DNA of 64,000 nucleotides from the NCBI RefSeq assembly GCF_022809715.1, contig NZ_CP094459.1, forward strand, positions 2,790,001 to 2,854,000, written 5' to 3'. The notes under the pieces were generated by a model. That model saw nothing but the letters and a program-made list of their open reading frames with translations. It did no database searches and was not told the DNA's origin. This DNA is from Burkholderia pyrrocinia (GTDB taxonomy: Bacteria > Pseudomonadota > Gammaproteobacteria > Burkholderiales > Burkholderiaceae). Below are positions 25,636 to 34,137 of this stretch, one piece after another (position 1 is the stretch's first letter; the number at the start of each line of letters is the position of its first letter). Made by a program: the position numbers and the translations under genes.

Positions 25636-27914
25636 CAGTCGCGCACGCAGTCGACGTAGTACTCGACGCGGCCGTTCACCTCTTCCGCGACGAGGCCGTG
25701 GATGTCGGTGTGGAAGCCCGGGAAACGCTCGTTGAAGTCGCGCGCGAACCGCAGGTAGTTCACGATCGTCTTGTTGAAGCGCTCGCCCGGGATCAGCAGC
25801 GGAATGCCCGGCGGGTACGGCGTCAGCAGGATGCTCGTCACGCGGCCTTCGAGCTCGTCGAGCGGCACGCGGTCGATCTTGCGGTGCGCGAGCTTCGCGA
25901 ACGCGTCCGACGGCTTCATCGCCGGTTCCATGTCCGACAGGTACATCTCGGTCGTCAGGCGTGCGATGTCGTTCGCGCGGTACACGTCGTGGATCTGCGT
26001 GCACAGGTCGCGCAGGCCGACGCGCTCGTAGCGCGGATGCTGCGCGACGAATTCCGGCAGCACGCGCCACAGCGGCTGATTGTTGTCGTAGTCGTCCTTG
26101 AACTGCTGCAGCTCGGTCACCATCGAGTTCCAGCGGCCCTTCGTGATGCCGATCGTGAACATGATGAAGAACGAGTACAGGCCGGTCTTCTCGACGATGA
26201 TCCCGTGCTCGGCCAGGTACTTCGTGACGATCGCGGCCGGAATGCCCGTCTCGCCGAACTCGCCGTCGACGTCGAGCCCCGGCGTGATGATCGTCGCCTT
26301 GATCGGGTCGAGCATGTTGAAGCCTTCCGCGAGCGGGCCGAAGCCGTGCCAGTGGTCGTTCGGCTTCAGCATCCAGTCGTCGCGCGAACCGATGCCCTCT
26401 TCCGACAGGTTGTCCGGGCCCCACACGCTGAAGAACCAGTCGTCGCCGTATTCGGCGTCGACCTTGCGCATCGCGCGGCGGAAGTCGATCGCCTCGGCGA
26501 TCGATTCCTCGACGAGCGCGGTGCCGCCCGGCGGCTCCATCATCGCGGCCGCGACGTCGCACGACGCGATGATCGCGTACTGCGGGCTCGTCGACGTATG
26601 CATCAGGTACGCCTCGTTGAAGCGGTGCTTGTCGAACGTGCGGTTCTCCGAATCCTGCACGACGATCTGCGACGCCTGCGAGATGCCGGCGAGCAGCTTG
26701 TGCGTCGAGTGCGTCGCGAATACCAGCGCGCCCGTGCGCGGGCGGCCGTCGCCGATCGCGTGCATGTCGCGGTAGAAATCGTGGAACGTCGCGTGCGGCA
26801 GCCACGCTTCATCGAAGTGCAGCGTGTCGAGCAGGTCGCCGAGCAGGTCCTTGATCATCTCGACGTTGTAGACGACACCGTCGTACGTGCTTTGCGTGAT
26901 CGTCAGGATCCGCGGCTTCATGTCCGGGTTCTCGCGCAGCGCCTCGCGCGCGAACGGGTTCGCCTCGATCTTCTTGCGGATGTTCTCCGGCTTGAATTCG
27001 TCGCGCGGGATCGGCCCGATGATGCCGAAATGGTTGCGCGTCGGCGTCAGGAACACCGGAATCGCGCCCGTCATCGTGATCGCGTGCAGGATCGACTTGT
27101 GGCAGTTGCGGTCGACCAGCACGATGTCGCCCGGCGCCACCGTCGCGTGCCAGACGATCTTGTTCGACGTCGACGTGCCGTTGGTCACGAAGAACAGGTG
27201 ATCGGCGCTGAAGATGCGCGCCGCATTGCGCTCGGACGCCGCGACCGGGCCTGTGTGATCGAGCAGCTGGCCGAGTTCGTCCACCGCGTTGCAGACGTCC
27301 GCGCGCAGCATGTTCTCGCCGAAGAACTGGTGGAACATCTGGCCGAGCGGGTTCTTCAGGAACGCGACGCCGCCCGAGTGGCCCGGGCAGTGCCACGAGT
27401 ACGAGCCTTCGTCCGCGTACTTGACGAGTTCCTTGAAGAACGGCGGCGCGAGCGAGTCGAGATAGACCTTCGCCTCGCGGATGATGTGGCGCGCGACGAA
27501 CTCCGGTGTGTCCTCGAACATGTGGATGAAGCCGTGCAGCTCGCGCAGGATGTCGTTCGGCAGATGCCGCGACGTGCGCGTCTCGCCGTACAGGAAGATC
27601 GGGATGTCCGCGTTGCGGCGGCGCACTTCGGTGACGAACGCGCGCAGCTCGATGATCGCGGTCGCGAGCTCGGGCAGCTCGCCGTCCGGGCCGGTTTCGC
27701 CGAGCATGAGTTCGTCGTCGTCGATCGACAGGATGAAGCACGACGCGCGGCTCGACTGCTGCGCGAACGACGTCAGATCGCCGTAGCTCGTGAGGCCGAG
27801 GACTTCGACGCCCTCTTTCTCGATCGCTTCGGCCAACGCCCGGATGCCGGAGCCCGAGATGTTCTCGGAGCGGAAATCTTCGTCGATGATGACGACGGGG
27901 AAACGAAACTTCAT
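25635..27914 (-). CDS. Biodegradative-type arginine/lysine/ornithine decarboxylase
   Basis: 759 residues, full length for this PLP fold-type I family. It has an N-terminal wing/response-regulator-like domain (FPVVIIDEDFRSENISGSGI), the large PLP domain with HCPGHSGGVAFLKNP, FVTNGTSTSNKIV, and the Schiff-base Lys in FATHSTHKLLAGISQAS, and the C-terminal domain. It decarboxylates a basic amino acid to a polyamine precursor and CO2; arginine is the substrate usually assigned in Burkholderia, but lysine or ornithine is possible. It lies 81 bp downstream of dcd and overlaps the LprI-like gene by one base. TTGGAGA precedes its ATG. Confidence 0.9.
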   Translation of the reverse strand: MKFRFPVVIIDEDFRSENISGSGIRALAEAIEKEGVEVLGLTSYGDLTSFAQQSSRASCFILSIDDDELMLGETGPDGELPELATAIIELRAFVTEVRRRNADIPIFLYGETRTSRHLPNDILRELHGFIHMFEDTPEFVARHIIREAKVYLDSLAPPFFKELVKYADEGSYSWHCPGHSGGVAFLKNPLGQMFHQFFGENMLRADVCNAVDELGQLLDHTGPVAASERNAARIFSADHLFFVTNGTSTSNKIVWHATVAPGDIVLVDRNCHKSILHAITMTGAIPVFLTPTRNHFGIIGPIPRDEFKPENIRKKIEANPFAREALRENPDMKPRILTITQSTYDGVVYNVEMIKDLLGDLLDTLHFDEAWLPHATFHDFYRDMHAIGDGRPRTGALVFATHSTHKLLAGISQASQIVVQDSENRTFDKHRFNEAYLMHTSTSPQYAIIASCDVAAAMMEPPGGTALVEESIAEAIDFRRAMRKVDAEYGDDWFFSVWGPDNLSEEGIGSRDDWMLKPNDHWHGFGPLAEGFNMLDPIKATIITPGLDVDGEFGETGIPAAIVTKYLAEHGIIVEKTGLYSFFIMFTIGITKGRWNSMVTELQQFKDDYDNNQPLWRVLPEFVAQHPRYERVGLRDLCTQIHDVYRANDIARLTTEMYLSDMEPAMKPSDAFAKLAHRKIDRVPLDELEGRVTSILLTPYPPGIPLLIPGERFNKTIVNYLRFARDFNERFPGFHTDIHGLVAEEVNGRVEYYVDCVRD

Positions 27915-27995
27915 GGGCGATTCTCCAAAAAGAACGACCGCGGCGCGTCACGCGCAGCGGTCACCCGGAAACTGGTGAGACGATATGCAACCAGA

Positions 27996-28565
27996 TCAGG
28001 TTTTCGGCAGCGTGACACCGCGCTGCCCCTGATACTTGCCGCCGCGATCGGCGTACGACACGTCGCACACTTCGTCGCTCTCGAAGAAGAGCACCTGCGC
28101 GACGCCTTCGTTCGCGTAGATCTTCGCGGGCAGCGGCGTGGTGTTCGAGAATTCCAGCGTGACGTAGCCTTCCCACTCGGGCTCGAACGGCGTCACGTTG
28201 ACGATGATCCCGCAGCGCGCATAGGTCGACTTGCCGAGGCAGACCGTCAGCACGGTGCGCGGGATGCGGAAATATTCGACGGTGCGGGCCAGCGCGAACG
28301 AGTTCGGCGGGATGATGCACACGTCGCCCTTGAAATCGACAAACGAACCCTCGTCGAAGTTCTTCGGATCGACGATCGTCGAGTTGATGTTCGTGAAGAT
28401 CTTGAATTCGTCTGCGCAGCGGATGTCGTAGCCGTAGCTCGACGTGCCGTAGCTGACGATCCGGCGGCCATCCTCGGACGCGCGAACCTGATCGGGCACG
28501 AACGGCTCGATCATCTTGTGCTCTTCGGCCATGCGCCGAATCCACTTGTCGGACTTGATGCTCAT
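27996..28565 (-). CDS. dcd: dCTP deaminase
   Basis: 189 residues, the family length. It deaminates dCTP to dUTP, supplying dTTP synthesis. Trimeric-dUTPase-fold motifs are present: [34 protein letters not shown] with the substrate-binding Arg, and catalytic-Glu region [19 protein letters not shown]. The frame continues upstream through the hairpin leader, but the ATG at 28565 is the start because the family's [13 protein letters not shown] begins there and GGAGG is 5 nt upstream. That ribosome-binding site is buried in a 10-bp stem. Confidence 0.95.
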
Positions 28566-28645
28566 GTCAGCCTCCGCCGGGCCGTCCCAAGGAGGCTGAC
28601 CGCCCCCTCGGGGGGCAGCGAACAAAGTGAGCGTGGGGGTCGTGT
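28566..28645 (-). promoter_or_regulatory. Structured leader of dcd that sequesters the ribosome-binding site
   Basis: On the minus strand, GTCAGCCTCC (28600-28591) pairs perfectly with GGAGGCTGAC (28575-28566), which abuts the ATG and contains the Shine-Dalgarno GGAGG. Upstream is a second G/C hairpin (GCCCCCT/CGGGGGGC around 28602-28616), then GCTCACTTTGTTCGC. From memory, very similar G-rich segments recur in intergenic DNA of Burkholderiales, so it may be a dispersed element. Confidence 0.6.
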
Positions 28646-28760
28646 CATATCGGGGCGCCAGGAAACGCTGCGTGACGGAAAACGAAAGCCGCCGATACGA
28701 GGCGGCGGCGGGGAAAGGCGGACATTTTACGCGATCATCGGCCCGCGCACGCGGCAGCCG

Positions 28761-29297
28761 TCAGCGGATCACGCCGCAGGCGAGCGCAGGCCCCGCGCCA
28801 TGCTGCGGAAACGCGGGATCGCTCGGCTCGCGGTGCACCAGCGCCGCGCGGCTCATCGCCGAGCGCACGCCATCGAGGGCCAGATCTGGAGCGACGATGA
28901 AGCCGGCTGCGACGCCGTTCGCATCCGCATGGATGTTGCCGAGATCGCCGGCGACGCGGGCGCCCGCGCGCAGGCGGTCGGCGGCCGGCGCGAACACCTG
29001 GCCGGCGCTCGAGCCGTCGCCTGCGTTGCAGTCGCCGCGCTCGTGCACCTGCAGCGCGTGATCGCTGTTCGGCGGCAGGCCGACCAGGTTGTAGGTGACC
29101 TGGACGCCGTCCGGACGCTCGACGAACGTCACCGCGCCGCGCGCCTGCGAGCCGACCGTCGGCTGCAGCTGTGCGTCGGCCCGTTTTTCGTGCGACGAGG
29201 AAAAGGAGGTGCAGCCGGCCAGCAGGCCCAGCGCGGCGACGGCCAGCAGCGCGTGCCGCGCGCGGCCGGCGCGCACCCCGTGATGTCGTTGTTTCAT
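28761..29297 (-). CDS. SodC-like (Cu/Zn superoxide dismutase fold) lipoprotein, metal site degenerate
   Basis: 178 residues with a lipobox (GLLAGC). The Cu/Zn-SOD fold is clear: ALQVHERGDC, GDLGNIHADANGVA, RAALVHRE and the terminal LACGVIR, including both disulfide Cys. However the HxH copper pair reads QVH, the GGH motif reads AGQ, the bridging and second Zn His are not seen, and the His before GDL is Val (ARVAGDL). Only two His and the Zn Asp remain of seven ligands. It is unlikely to dismute superoxide and may bind or buffer metal, or be purely structural. It is monocistronic between dcd and apbC. Confidence 0.8.
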   Translation of the reverse strand: MKQRHHGVRAGRARHALLAVAALGLLAGCTSFSSSHEKRADAQLQPTVGSQARGAVTFVERPDGVQVTYNLVGLPPNSDHALQVHERGDCNAGDGSSAGQVFAPAADRLRAGARVAGDLGNIHADANGVAAGFIVAPDLALDGVRSAMSRAALVHREPSDPAFPQHGAGPALACGVIR

Positions 29298-29430
29298 TCA
29301 ATCCTCATGCCGGCTGACGGCCGTTTGACACGGCGGCCGTGCCGGGCGGGTAAAGGGACCCGGGAAAAGTCGCCATGATACCGCGCCTCGCGGCGCCGTA
29401 AACAGCGTGAGGCCCCGCCCCGCAAGGGTT

Positions 29431-30522
29431 TTACGTATTTTGAACAACGATGGTCGGGAACTTCGACGTCATGTCGCGCGCGCGCTCGGCAATCGCCAGC
29501 GCGACCCCGCGCGCGATGTCGCGGTAGCGCCGCGCCAGCGCACCGTCCGGATCGGCCGCGACCGTCGGCGTGCCGCTGTCGGCCCGCTCGCGGATCGCGA
29601 TGTCGAGCGGCAGGCTGCCGAGCACGTTCACATCGTAGTCCTTCGCCATCCGCTCGGCCCCGCCGGCGCCAAAGATGTGCTCCTCATGGCCGCAGTTCGA
29701 GCAGATGTGGATGCTCATGTTCTCGACGATGCCGAGGATCGGAATCCCGACCTTCTCGAACATCTTCAGGCCCTTCTTCGCGTCGAGCAGCGCGATGTCC
29801 TGCGGCGTCGTGACGATCACCGCGCCCGTGACCGGCACGCGCTGCGCGAGCGTCAGCTGGATGTCGCCGGTGCCGGGCGGCATGTCGACGATCAGGTAGT
29901 CGAGCTCGCGCCAGTTGGTCTGGCGCAGCAACTGCTCGAGCGCGGAGGTCGCCATCGGGCCGCGCCACACCATCGGGTTGTCTTCCTCGATCAGGAAGCC
30001 GATCGAGTTCGCCTGCAGCCCGTGGCCGACGAGCGGGTTCATCGACTGGTTGTCGGGCGACTCGGGGCGCTGGCCGTGGATGCCGAGCATCGTCGGCAGC
30101 GACGGGCCATAGATGTCGGCATCGAGAATGCCGACCGATGCGCCTTCCGCGGCGAGCGCGAGCGCGAGGTTCACGGCCGTCGTGCTCTTGCCGACGCCGC
30201 CCTTGCCCGACGCCACCGCGACGATGTTCTTCACGTTCGGCAGCAGCTTCACGCCGCGCTGCACCGTGTGCGCGACGATCTCCTGCGACACGGCGACGCG
30301 CGCGTCGCGCACGCCCGGCACGGCCTGGAGCGCCGCCACGACGCGTGCGCGCACGTCGTCGTGCTGGCTGCGCGCGGGATAACCGAGCACCACGTCGAGC
30401 GCCACGACATCGCCGTCGATCGCGACGTTGCGCACGCCCTTGTTCGCCGCATACGGCCGGCCGGTATTGGGGTCGACGACAGCCGCCAGTGCGGCGTCGA
30501 CTTGTGCCCGGTCAATGCTCAT
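29431..30522 (-). CDS. apbC: Iron-sulfur cluster carrier ATPase (Mrp/ApbC)
   Basis: 363 residues. An N-terminal MIP18/DUF59 domain (to ~95) is followed by a ParA/MinD-type P-loop domain with the deviant Walker A SGKGGVGKST near residue 106 and the switch VDMPPGTGDIQLT. The CSNC motif (ICSNCGHEE) near residue 265 is the cluster-bridging site of the homodimer. It transfers 4Fe-4S clusters to apoproteins in the cytoplasm. The ATG at 30522 gives the family length; the frame is open a further 33 codons upstream. Confidence 0.95.
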   Translation of the reverse strand: MSIDRAQVDAALAAVVDPNTGRPYAANKGVRNVAIDGDVVALDVVLGYPARSQHDDVRARVVAALQAVPGVRDARVAVSQEIVAHTVQRGVKLLPNVKNIVAVASGKGGVGKSTTAVNLALALAAEGASVGILDADIYGPSLPTMLGIHGQRPESPDNQSMNPLVGHGLQANSIGFLIEEDNPMVWRGPMATSALEQLLRQTNWRELDYLIVDMPPGTGDIQLTLAQRVPVTGAVIVTTPQDIALLDAKKGLKMFEKVGIPILGIVENMSIHICSNCGHEEHIFGAGGAERMAKDYDVNVLGSLPLDIAIRERADSGTPTVAADPDGALARRYRDIARGVALAIAERARDMTSKFPTIVVQNT

Positions 30523-30871
30523 CGAAACTCCGTGAAAACGTTTTTCTCGCGCGCAAACGTCAAAAAATATCAAATTACGCTGCGAAAATCGGGAAAAGTG
30601 AAAGAATCTGTTGCATGCCATTGCGCGAACGCGCGACCCGGCGCACTCTTCGCGTGCGGCACGCTATGGGGCCAAATCGGCCACTAACCGCCTATATTGT
30701 AGAGGCTGACGCGTCGCGCTGTCCGAACAGCCATGTTGACGGACAGGGCATGCAACCGCCTCGGCGGCTGCCGCTAGCGCCAGGCCCGCCCTCCTTTTTC
30801 GGGCGGCCTGTGCGGGGAGCCGTAACTGTAGTTGTCGTTGTCGACTCGTTCAACCAAGAGAGGAATCCAAG
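30523..30871 (+). promoter_or_regulatory. Intergenic region between apbC and ompA with a structured leader
   Basis: These 349 bp hold no convincing gene. Features are a TATATT hexamer at 30693-30698, a hairpin CTGTCCGAACA/TGTTGACGGACAG at 30719-30746, and a G/C hairpin CAGGCCCGCCC/GGGCGGCCTG at 30781-30810 with TTTTT in its loop. If TATATT is the -10, the ompA-like mRNA would carry a leader of about 165 nt with both hairpins. The -35 is not clear. Confidence 0.35.
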
Positions 30872-31516
30872 ATGAACATGAAAATCGCGACTCGCCTGTC
30901 CGTCTTCGCCCTGGCAGGTGCAGTGCTGGCCGGCTGCGCATCGCCGCAAGGCACCAACACGGCCGTCGGTACCGGCACGGGTGCGGCGCTGGGCGCAGGC
31001 ATCGGCGCTCTGGCTGGCGGCGGCAAGGGCGCGGCGATCGGCGCGGGCGTCGGCGCGCTGGTCGGCGGCGTGACGGGTTACAACTGGCAGGCGATCAGGA
31101 ACAAGCTCGCGCCGTCGGCAGCGAAGACGGGCACGCAGGTGACCGAGCAGCCGGACGGCTCGCTGAAGCTGAACGTACCGAGCTCGGTGACGTTCGCGAC
31201 GAACCAGTACGCGATCACGCCGGCATTCACGCCGCTGCTGAACGACCTGGCGACGACGCTGAACCAGAACCCGCAAGTAACGGCATCGGTCGTCGGCTAC
31301 ACGGACAGCACGGGCTCGGCGCAGCTGAACCAGACGCTGTCGCAGAACCGCGCGCAAAGCGTCGTGAACGCGCTCGCGCAGCGCGGCGTCAACGCCGGCC
31401 GCCTGTCGGCGCAGGGCATGGGCCCGTCGAACCCGATCGCGGACAACGCGACCGAAGCCGGCCGCGCCCAGAACCGCCGCGTCGAAATCTACCTGCGCGC
31501 AGCGCAGGCGCAGTAA
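30872..31516 (+). CDS. OmpA-family lipoprotein with glycine-zipper domain (YiaD-like)
   Basis: 214 residues. The lipobox VLAGC places it in the outer membrane. Residues ~30-70 form a glycine zipper (GTGAALGAGIGALAGGGKG, then GAGVGALVGGVTGY), and the C-terminal ~110 residues are an OmpA-like peptidoglycan-binding domain (VTFATNQYAITPAF, VVGYTDSTGSAQLNQTLSQNRAQSV, NRRVEIYL with the conserved Asp and Arg). It should tether the outer membrane to peptidoglycan. A GAGAGGAATC ribosome site precedes the ATG. It has a long structured leader and a long 3' region. Confidence 0.9.
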   Translation: MNMKIATRLSVFALAGAVLAGCASPQGTNTAVGTGTGAALGAGIGALAGGGKGAAIGAGVGALVGGVTGYNWQAIRNKLAPSAAKTGTQVTEQPDGSLKLNVPSSVTFATNQYAITPAFTPLLNDLATTLNQNPQVTASVVGYTDSTGSAQLNQTLSQNRAQSVVNALAQRGVNAGRLSAQGMGPSNPIADNATEAGRAQNRRVEIYLRAAQAQ

Positions 31517-31555
31517 GCGCACGACGAGGAGAAGGCGCGGGCACGCCGCCCGCGC

Positions 31556-31586
31556 AGCCCCGCCGGACAAGGCGTCCGTCGGGGCT
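31556..31586 (+). terminator. Hairpin downstream of the OmpA-like gene
   Basis: AGCCCCG-CCGGAC (31556-31568) pairs with GTCCG-T-CGGGGCT (31574-31586). It lacks a T-run, so termination here would be weak or factor-assisted. An A/T-rich inverted repeat (TCGAAAA/TTTTCGA) follows at 31596-31611. Confidence 0.4.
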
Positions 31587-31619
31587 GGTAACAAATCGAA
31601 AAAATTTTCGAACTTCCGT

Positions 31620-31726
31620 CGCGGGCCGTGGTCAGTATTTACGGTACGCGGCTGGTAGTTGCCGGCGCGTCACCATTCTCCTCTTGTCGTTGTTGCTCCG
31701 GGGCCGTATCCGCCCCGGTTTTTTTT
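31620..31726 (+). ncRNA. Candidate small RNA or long 3'-UTR between ompA and metG
   Basis: A textbook intrinsic terminator at 31698-31726 stands 180 bp past the ompA-like stop and 160 bp before metG, on the plus strand, with no open gene between. Either the ompA-like mRNA reads through the weak hairpin at 31556 and ends here, giving a 210-nt 3'-UTR, or an independent RNA of roughly 100 nt starts near 31620. The 5' end is not determined and no clear promoter is visible. Confidence 0.35.
31698..31726 (+). terminator. Intrinsic terminator upstream of metG
   Basis: CCGGGGC (31698-31704), 7-nt loop, GCCCCGG (31712-31718), then eight T. Confidence 0.85.
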
Positions 31727-31888
31727 GCCCGCAGAATTCGTGCTGCAACGCAGCAGCACCGCCGGGCACGCCGTTTGCCCGACTCCGCCCGTTCCAGCGC
31801 CCGCCACGCGGCGCCGTGCCTCCCCGGCCCGCGCCCCTGCTAGAATCGCAGTTTCCCGTCGTATTTCCGCCGTTCCTCTACAGACCCT

Positions 31889-34042
31889 ATGTCCGCAACC
31901 GACCTCACTTCCGTGCAGGCTGCGGCGCCGCAAGGCGCGCGCCAGATCCTCGTTACGTCCGCACTGCCCTACGCCAACGGGCAGATCCACATCGGCCACC
32001 TGGTCGAGTACATCCAGACCGACATCTGGGTGCGGACGCTGCGAATGCACGGTCACGAGGTCTACTACATCGGCGCCGACGACACGCACGGCACGCCGGT
32101 CATGCTGCGCGCGGAGAAGGAAGGCCTGAGCCCGAAGCAGCTGATCGACCGCGTCTGGACCGAGCACAAGCGCGACTTCGACAGCTTCGGCGTGTCGTTC
32201 GACAACTTCTACACGACCGATTCGGACGAGAACCGCGTGCTGAGCGAGCAGATCTACCTCGCGCTGCGGGAAGCCGGCCTGATCGCCGAGCGCGAGATCG
32301 AGCAGGCGTACGACCCCGTCAAGGAAATGTTCCTGCCGGACCGCTTCATCAAGGGCGAGTGCCCGAAGTGCCACGCGAAGGATCAGTACGGCGACAACTG
32401 CGAGGTGTGCGGCTCGACCTACCTGCCGACCGAACTGCTGAACCCGTATTCGGTCGTGTCGGGCGCGACGCCGGTGCGCAAGACGTCGAAGCACTACTTC
32501 TTCCGCCTGTCCGACCCGCGCTGCGAGACGTTCCTGCGCGAATGGGTGAGCGGCCTCGCGCAGCCCGAAGCGACCAACAAGATGCGCGAATGGCTCGGCG
32601 ACGCCGGCGAGGCCAAGCTCGCCGACTGGGACATCTCGCGTGACGCGCCGTACTTCGGCTTCGAGATCCCGGGCGCGCCCGGCAAGTATTTCTACGTGTG
32701 GCTCGACGCGCCGGTCGGCTACTACGCGAGCTTCAAGAACCTGTGCGACCGCAACGGCATCGATTTCGACGCATGGATCCGCGCGGGCTCGAAGGCCGAG
32801 CAGTACCACTTCATCGGCAAGGACATCCTGTACTTCCACACGCTGTTCTGGCCCGCGATGCTCGAGTTCTCGGGCCACCGCACGCCGACCAACGTGTTCG
32901 CGCACGGCTTCCTGACGGTCGACGGCGCGAAGATGTCGAAGTCGCGCGGCACGTTCATCACCGCGCAGAGCTACATCGACACGGGCCTGAACCCGGAATG
33001 GCTGCGCTACTACTTCGCCGCGAAGCTGAACGCGACGATGGAAGACATCGACCTGAACCTCGACGACTTCCAGGCACGCGTGAACAGCGACCTCGTCGGC
33101 AAGTACGTGAACATCGCGAGCCGCGCGGCCGGCTTCCTGCTCAAGCGCTTCGACGGCCGCGTGCAGGACAGCGCGATGAACCATCCGCTCGTCGCGAAGC
33201 TGCGCGATGCGATTCCCGCGATCGCCGCGAACTACGAAGCACGCGAATACAGCCGCGCGCTGCGCCACACGATGGAGCTCGCGGACGACGTGAACGCGTA
33301 CGTCGACGGCGCGAAGCCGTGGGAGCTCGCGAAGGATCCGGCCAACGCGGTCGCGCTGCACGAAACCTGCAGCGTGAGCCTCGAGGCGTTCCGCCTGCTG
33401 TCGCTCGCGCTGAAGCCGGTGATGCCGCGCGTCGCCGAATCCGTCGAGTCGTTCTTCGGAATCGCGCCGCTCACGTGGGCCGATGCCGCGAAGCCGCTGT
33501 CGTCGGAACAGCCGATCAAGGCGTACCAGCACCTGATGACCCGCGTCGATGCGAAGCAGATCGGCGCGCTGCTCGCCGCGAACCGCGATTCGCTGCAGGC
33601 CGACGCGGCCGCTGCAAGCGCGAACGCCGCGAAGGACTCGAAGGATGCGAAGAACGCCAAGGCGAACGCGAAGCCGGCCGTCGTAAACGGCGCCGACGAC
33701 GCCCCCATCTCGATCGACGATTTCGCGAAGATCGACCTGCGCATCGCGAAGATCGTCGCGTGCCAGGCCGTCGAAGGCTCGGACAAGCTGCTGCAGCTCA
33801 CGCTCGACATCGGCGAGGAAAAGACCCGCAACGTGTTCTCGGGCATCAAGTCCGCGTACCAGCCCGAGCAGCTCGTCGGCAAGCTGACGGTGATGGTCGC
33901 GAACCTCGCGCCGCGCAAGATGAAGTTCGGCCTGTCCGAAGGGATGGTGCTCGCGGCGTCGGCAACCGACGAGAAGGCCGAGCCGGGCCTCTACATCCTC
34001 GAGCCGCACAGCGGCGCGAAGCCCGGCATGCGCGTGAAGTAA
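31889..34042 (+). CDS. metG: Methionyl-tRNA synthetase
   Basis: 717 residues. It charges tRNA-Met with methionine. The HIGH-class motif is IHIGHL near residue 34, the Zn knuckles are [17 protein letters not shown] (four Cys, so the one-zinc MetG1 form), and KMSKS is intact in [11 protein letters not shown]. After an Ala/Lys-rich linker, the last ~105 residues are the EMAP/Trbp111-type tRNA-binding domain ([15 protein letters not shown] to the C-terminus) that dimerises the enzyme. A TAGAAT hexamer is at 31841-31846. Confidence 0.97.
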   Translation: MSATDLTSVQAAAPQGARQILVTSALPYANGQIHIGHLVEYIQTDIWVRTLRMHGHEVYYIGADDTHGTPVMLRAEKEGLSPKQLIDRVWTEHKRDFDSFGVSFDNFYTTDSDENRVLSEQIYLALREAGLIAEREIEQAYDPVKEMFLPDRFIKGECPKCHAKDQYGDNCEVCGSTYLPTELLNPYSVVSGATPVRKTSKHYFFRLSDPRCETFLREWVSGLAQPEATNKMREWLGDAGEAKLADWDISRDAPYFGFEIPGAPGKYFYVWLDAPVGYYASFKNLCDRNGIDFDAWIRAGSKAEQYHFIGKDILYFHTLFWPAMLEFSGHRTPTNVFAHGFLTVDGAKMSKSRGTFITAQSYIDTGLNPEWLRYYFAAKLNATMEDIDLNLDDFQARVNSDLVGKYVNIASRAAGFLLKRFDGRVQDSAMNHPLVAKLRDAIPAIAANYEAREYSRALRHTMELADDVNAYVDGAKPWELAKDPANAVALHETCSVSLEAFRLLSLALKPVMPRVAESVESFFGIAPLTWADAAKPLSSEQPIKAYQHLMTRVDAKQIGALLAANRDSLQADAAAASANAAKDSKDAKNAKANAKPAVVNGADDAPISIDDFAKIDLRIAKIVACQAVEGSDKLLQLTLDIGEEKTRNVFSGIKSAYQPEQLVGKLTVMVANLAPRKMKFGLSEGMVLAASATDEKAEPGLYILEPHSGAKPGMRVK

Positions 34043-34071
34043 GCCGCGCCGAGCGCGCCGTCGCTTGCACG

Positions 34072-34107
34072 AAAAAGGCCCCGCACGCATCGTGCGGGGC
34101 CTTTTTT
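34072..34107. terminator. Bidirectional terminator between metG and tamB
   Basis: AAAAAGGCCCCGCACG (34072-34087), loop CAT, CGTGCGGGGCCTTTTTT (34091-34107). A strong stem with A and T ends for the convergent genes. Confidence 0.92.
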
Positions 34108-34137
34108 ACATGTGCGCGGTGCGACACGCGCCCGCCG

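Noticed and set aside
25698..29378. Plus-strand open frame of over 1200 codons opposite the decarboxylase, dcd and SodC-like genes
   Set aside because: It is the mirror of three real minus-strand genes and its product is Arg/Val/Asp-rich with no domain.
30523..30871. A small protein gene in the apbC-ompA gap
   Set aside because: Frames here run into both neighbours and have no ribosome site or composition typical of a gene; the region is better explained as promoter and leader.
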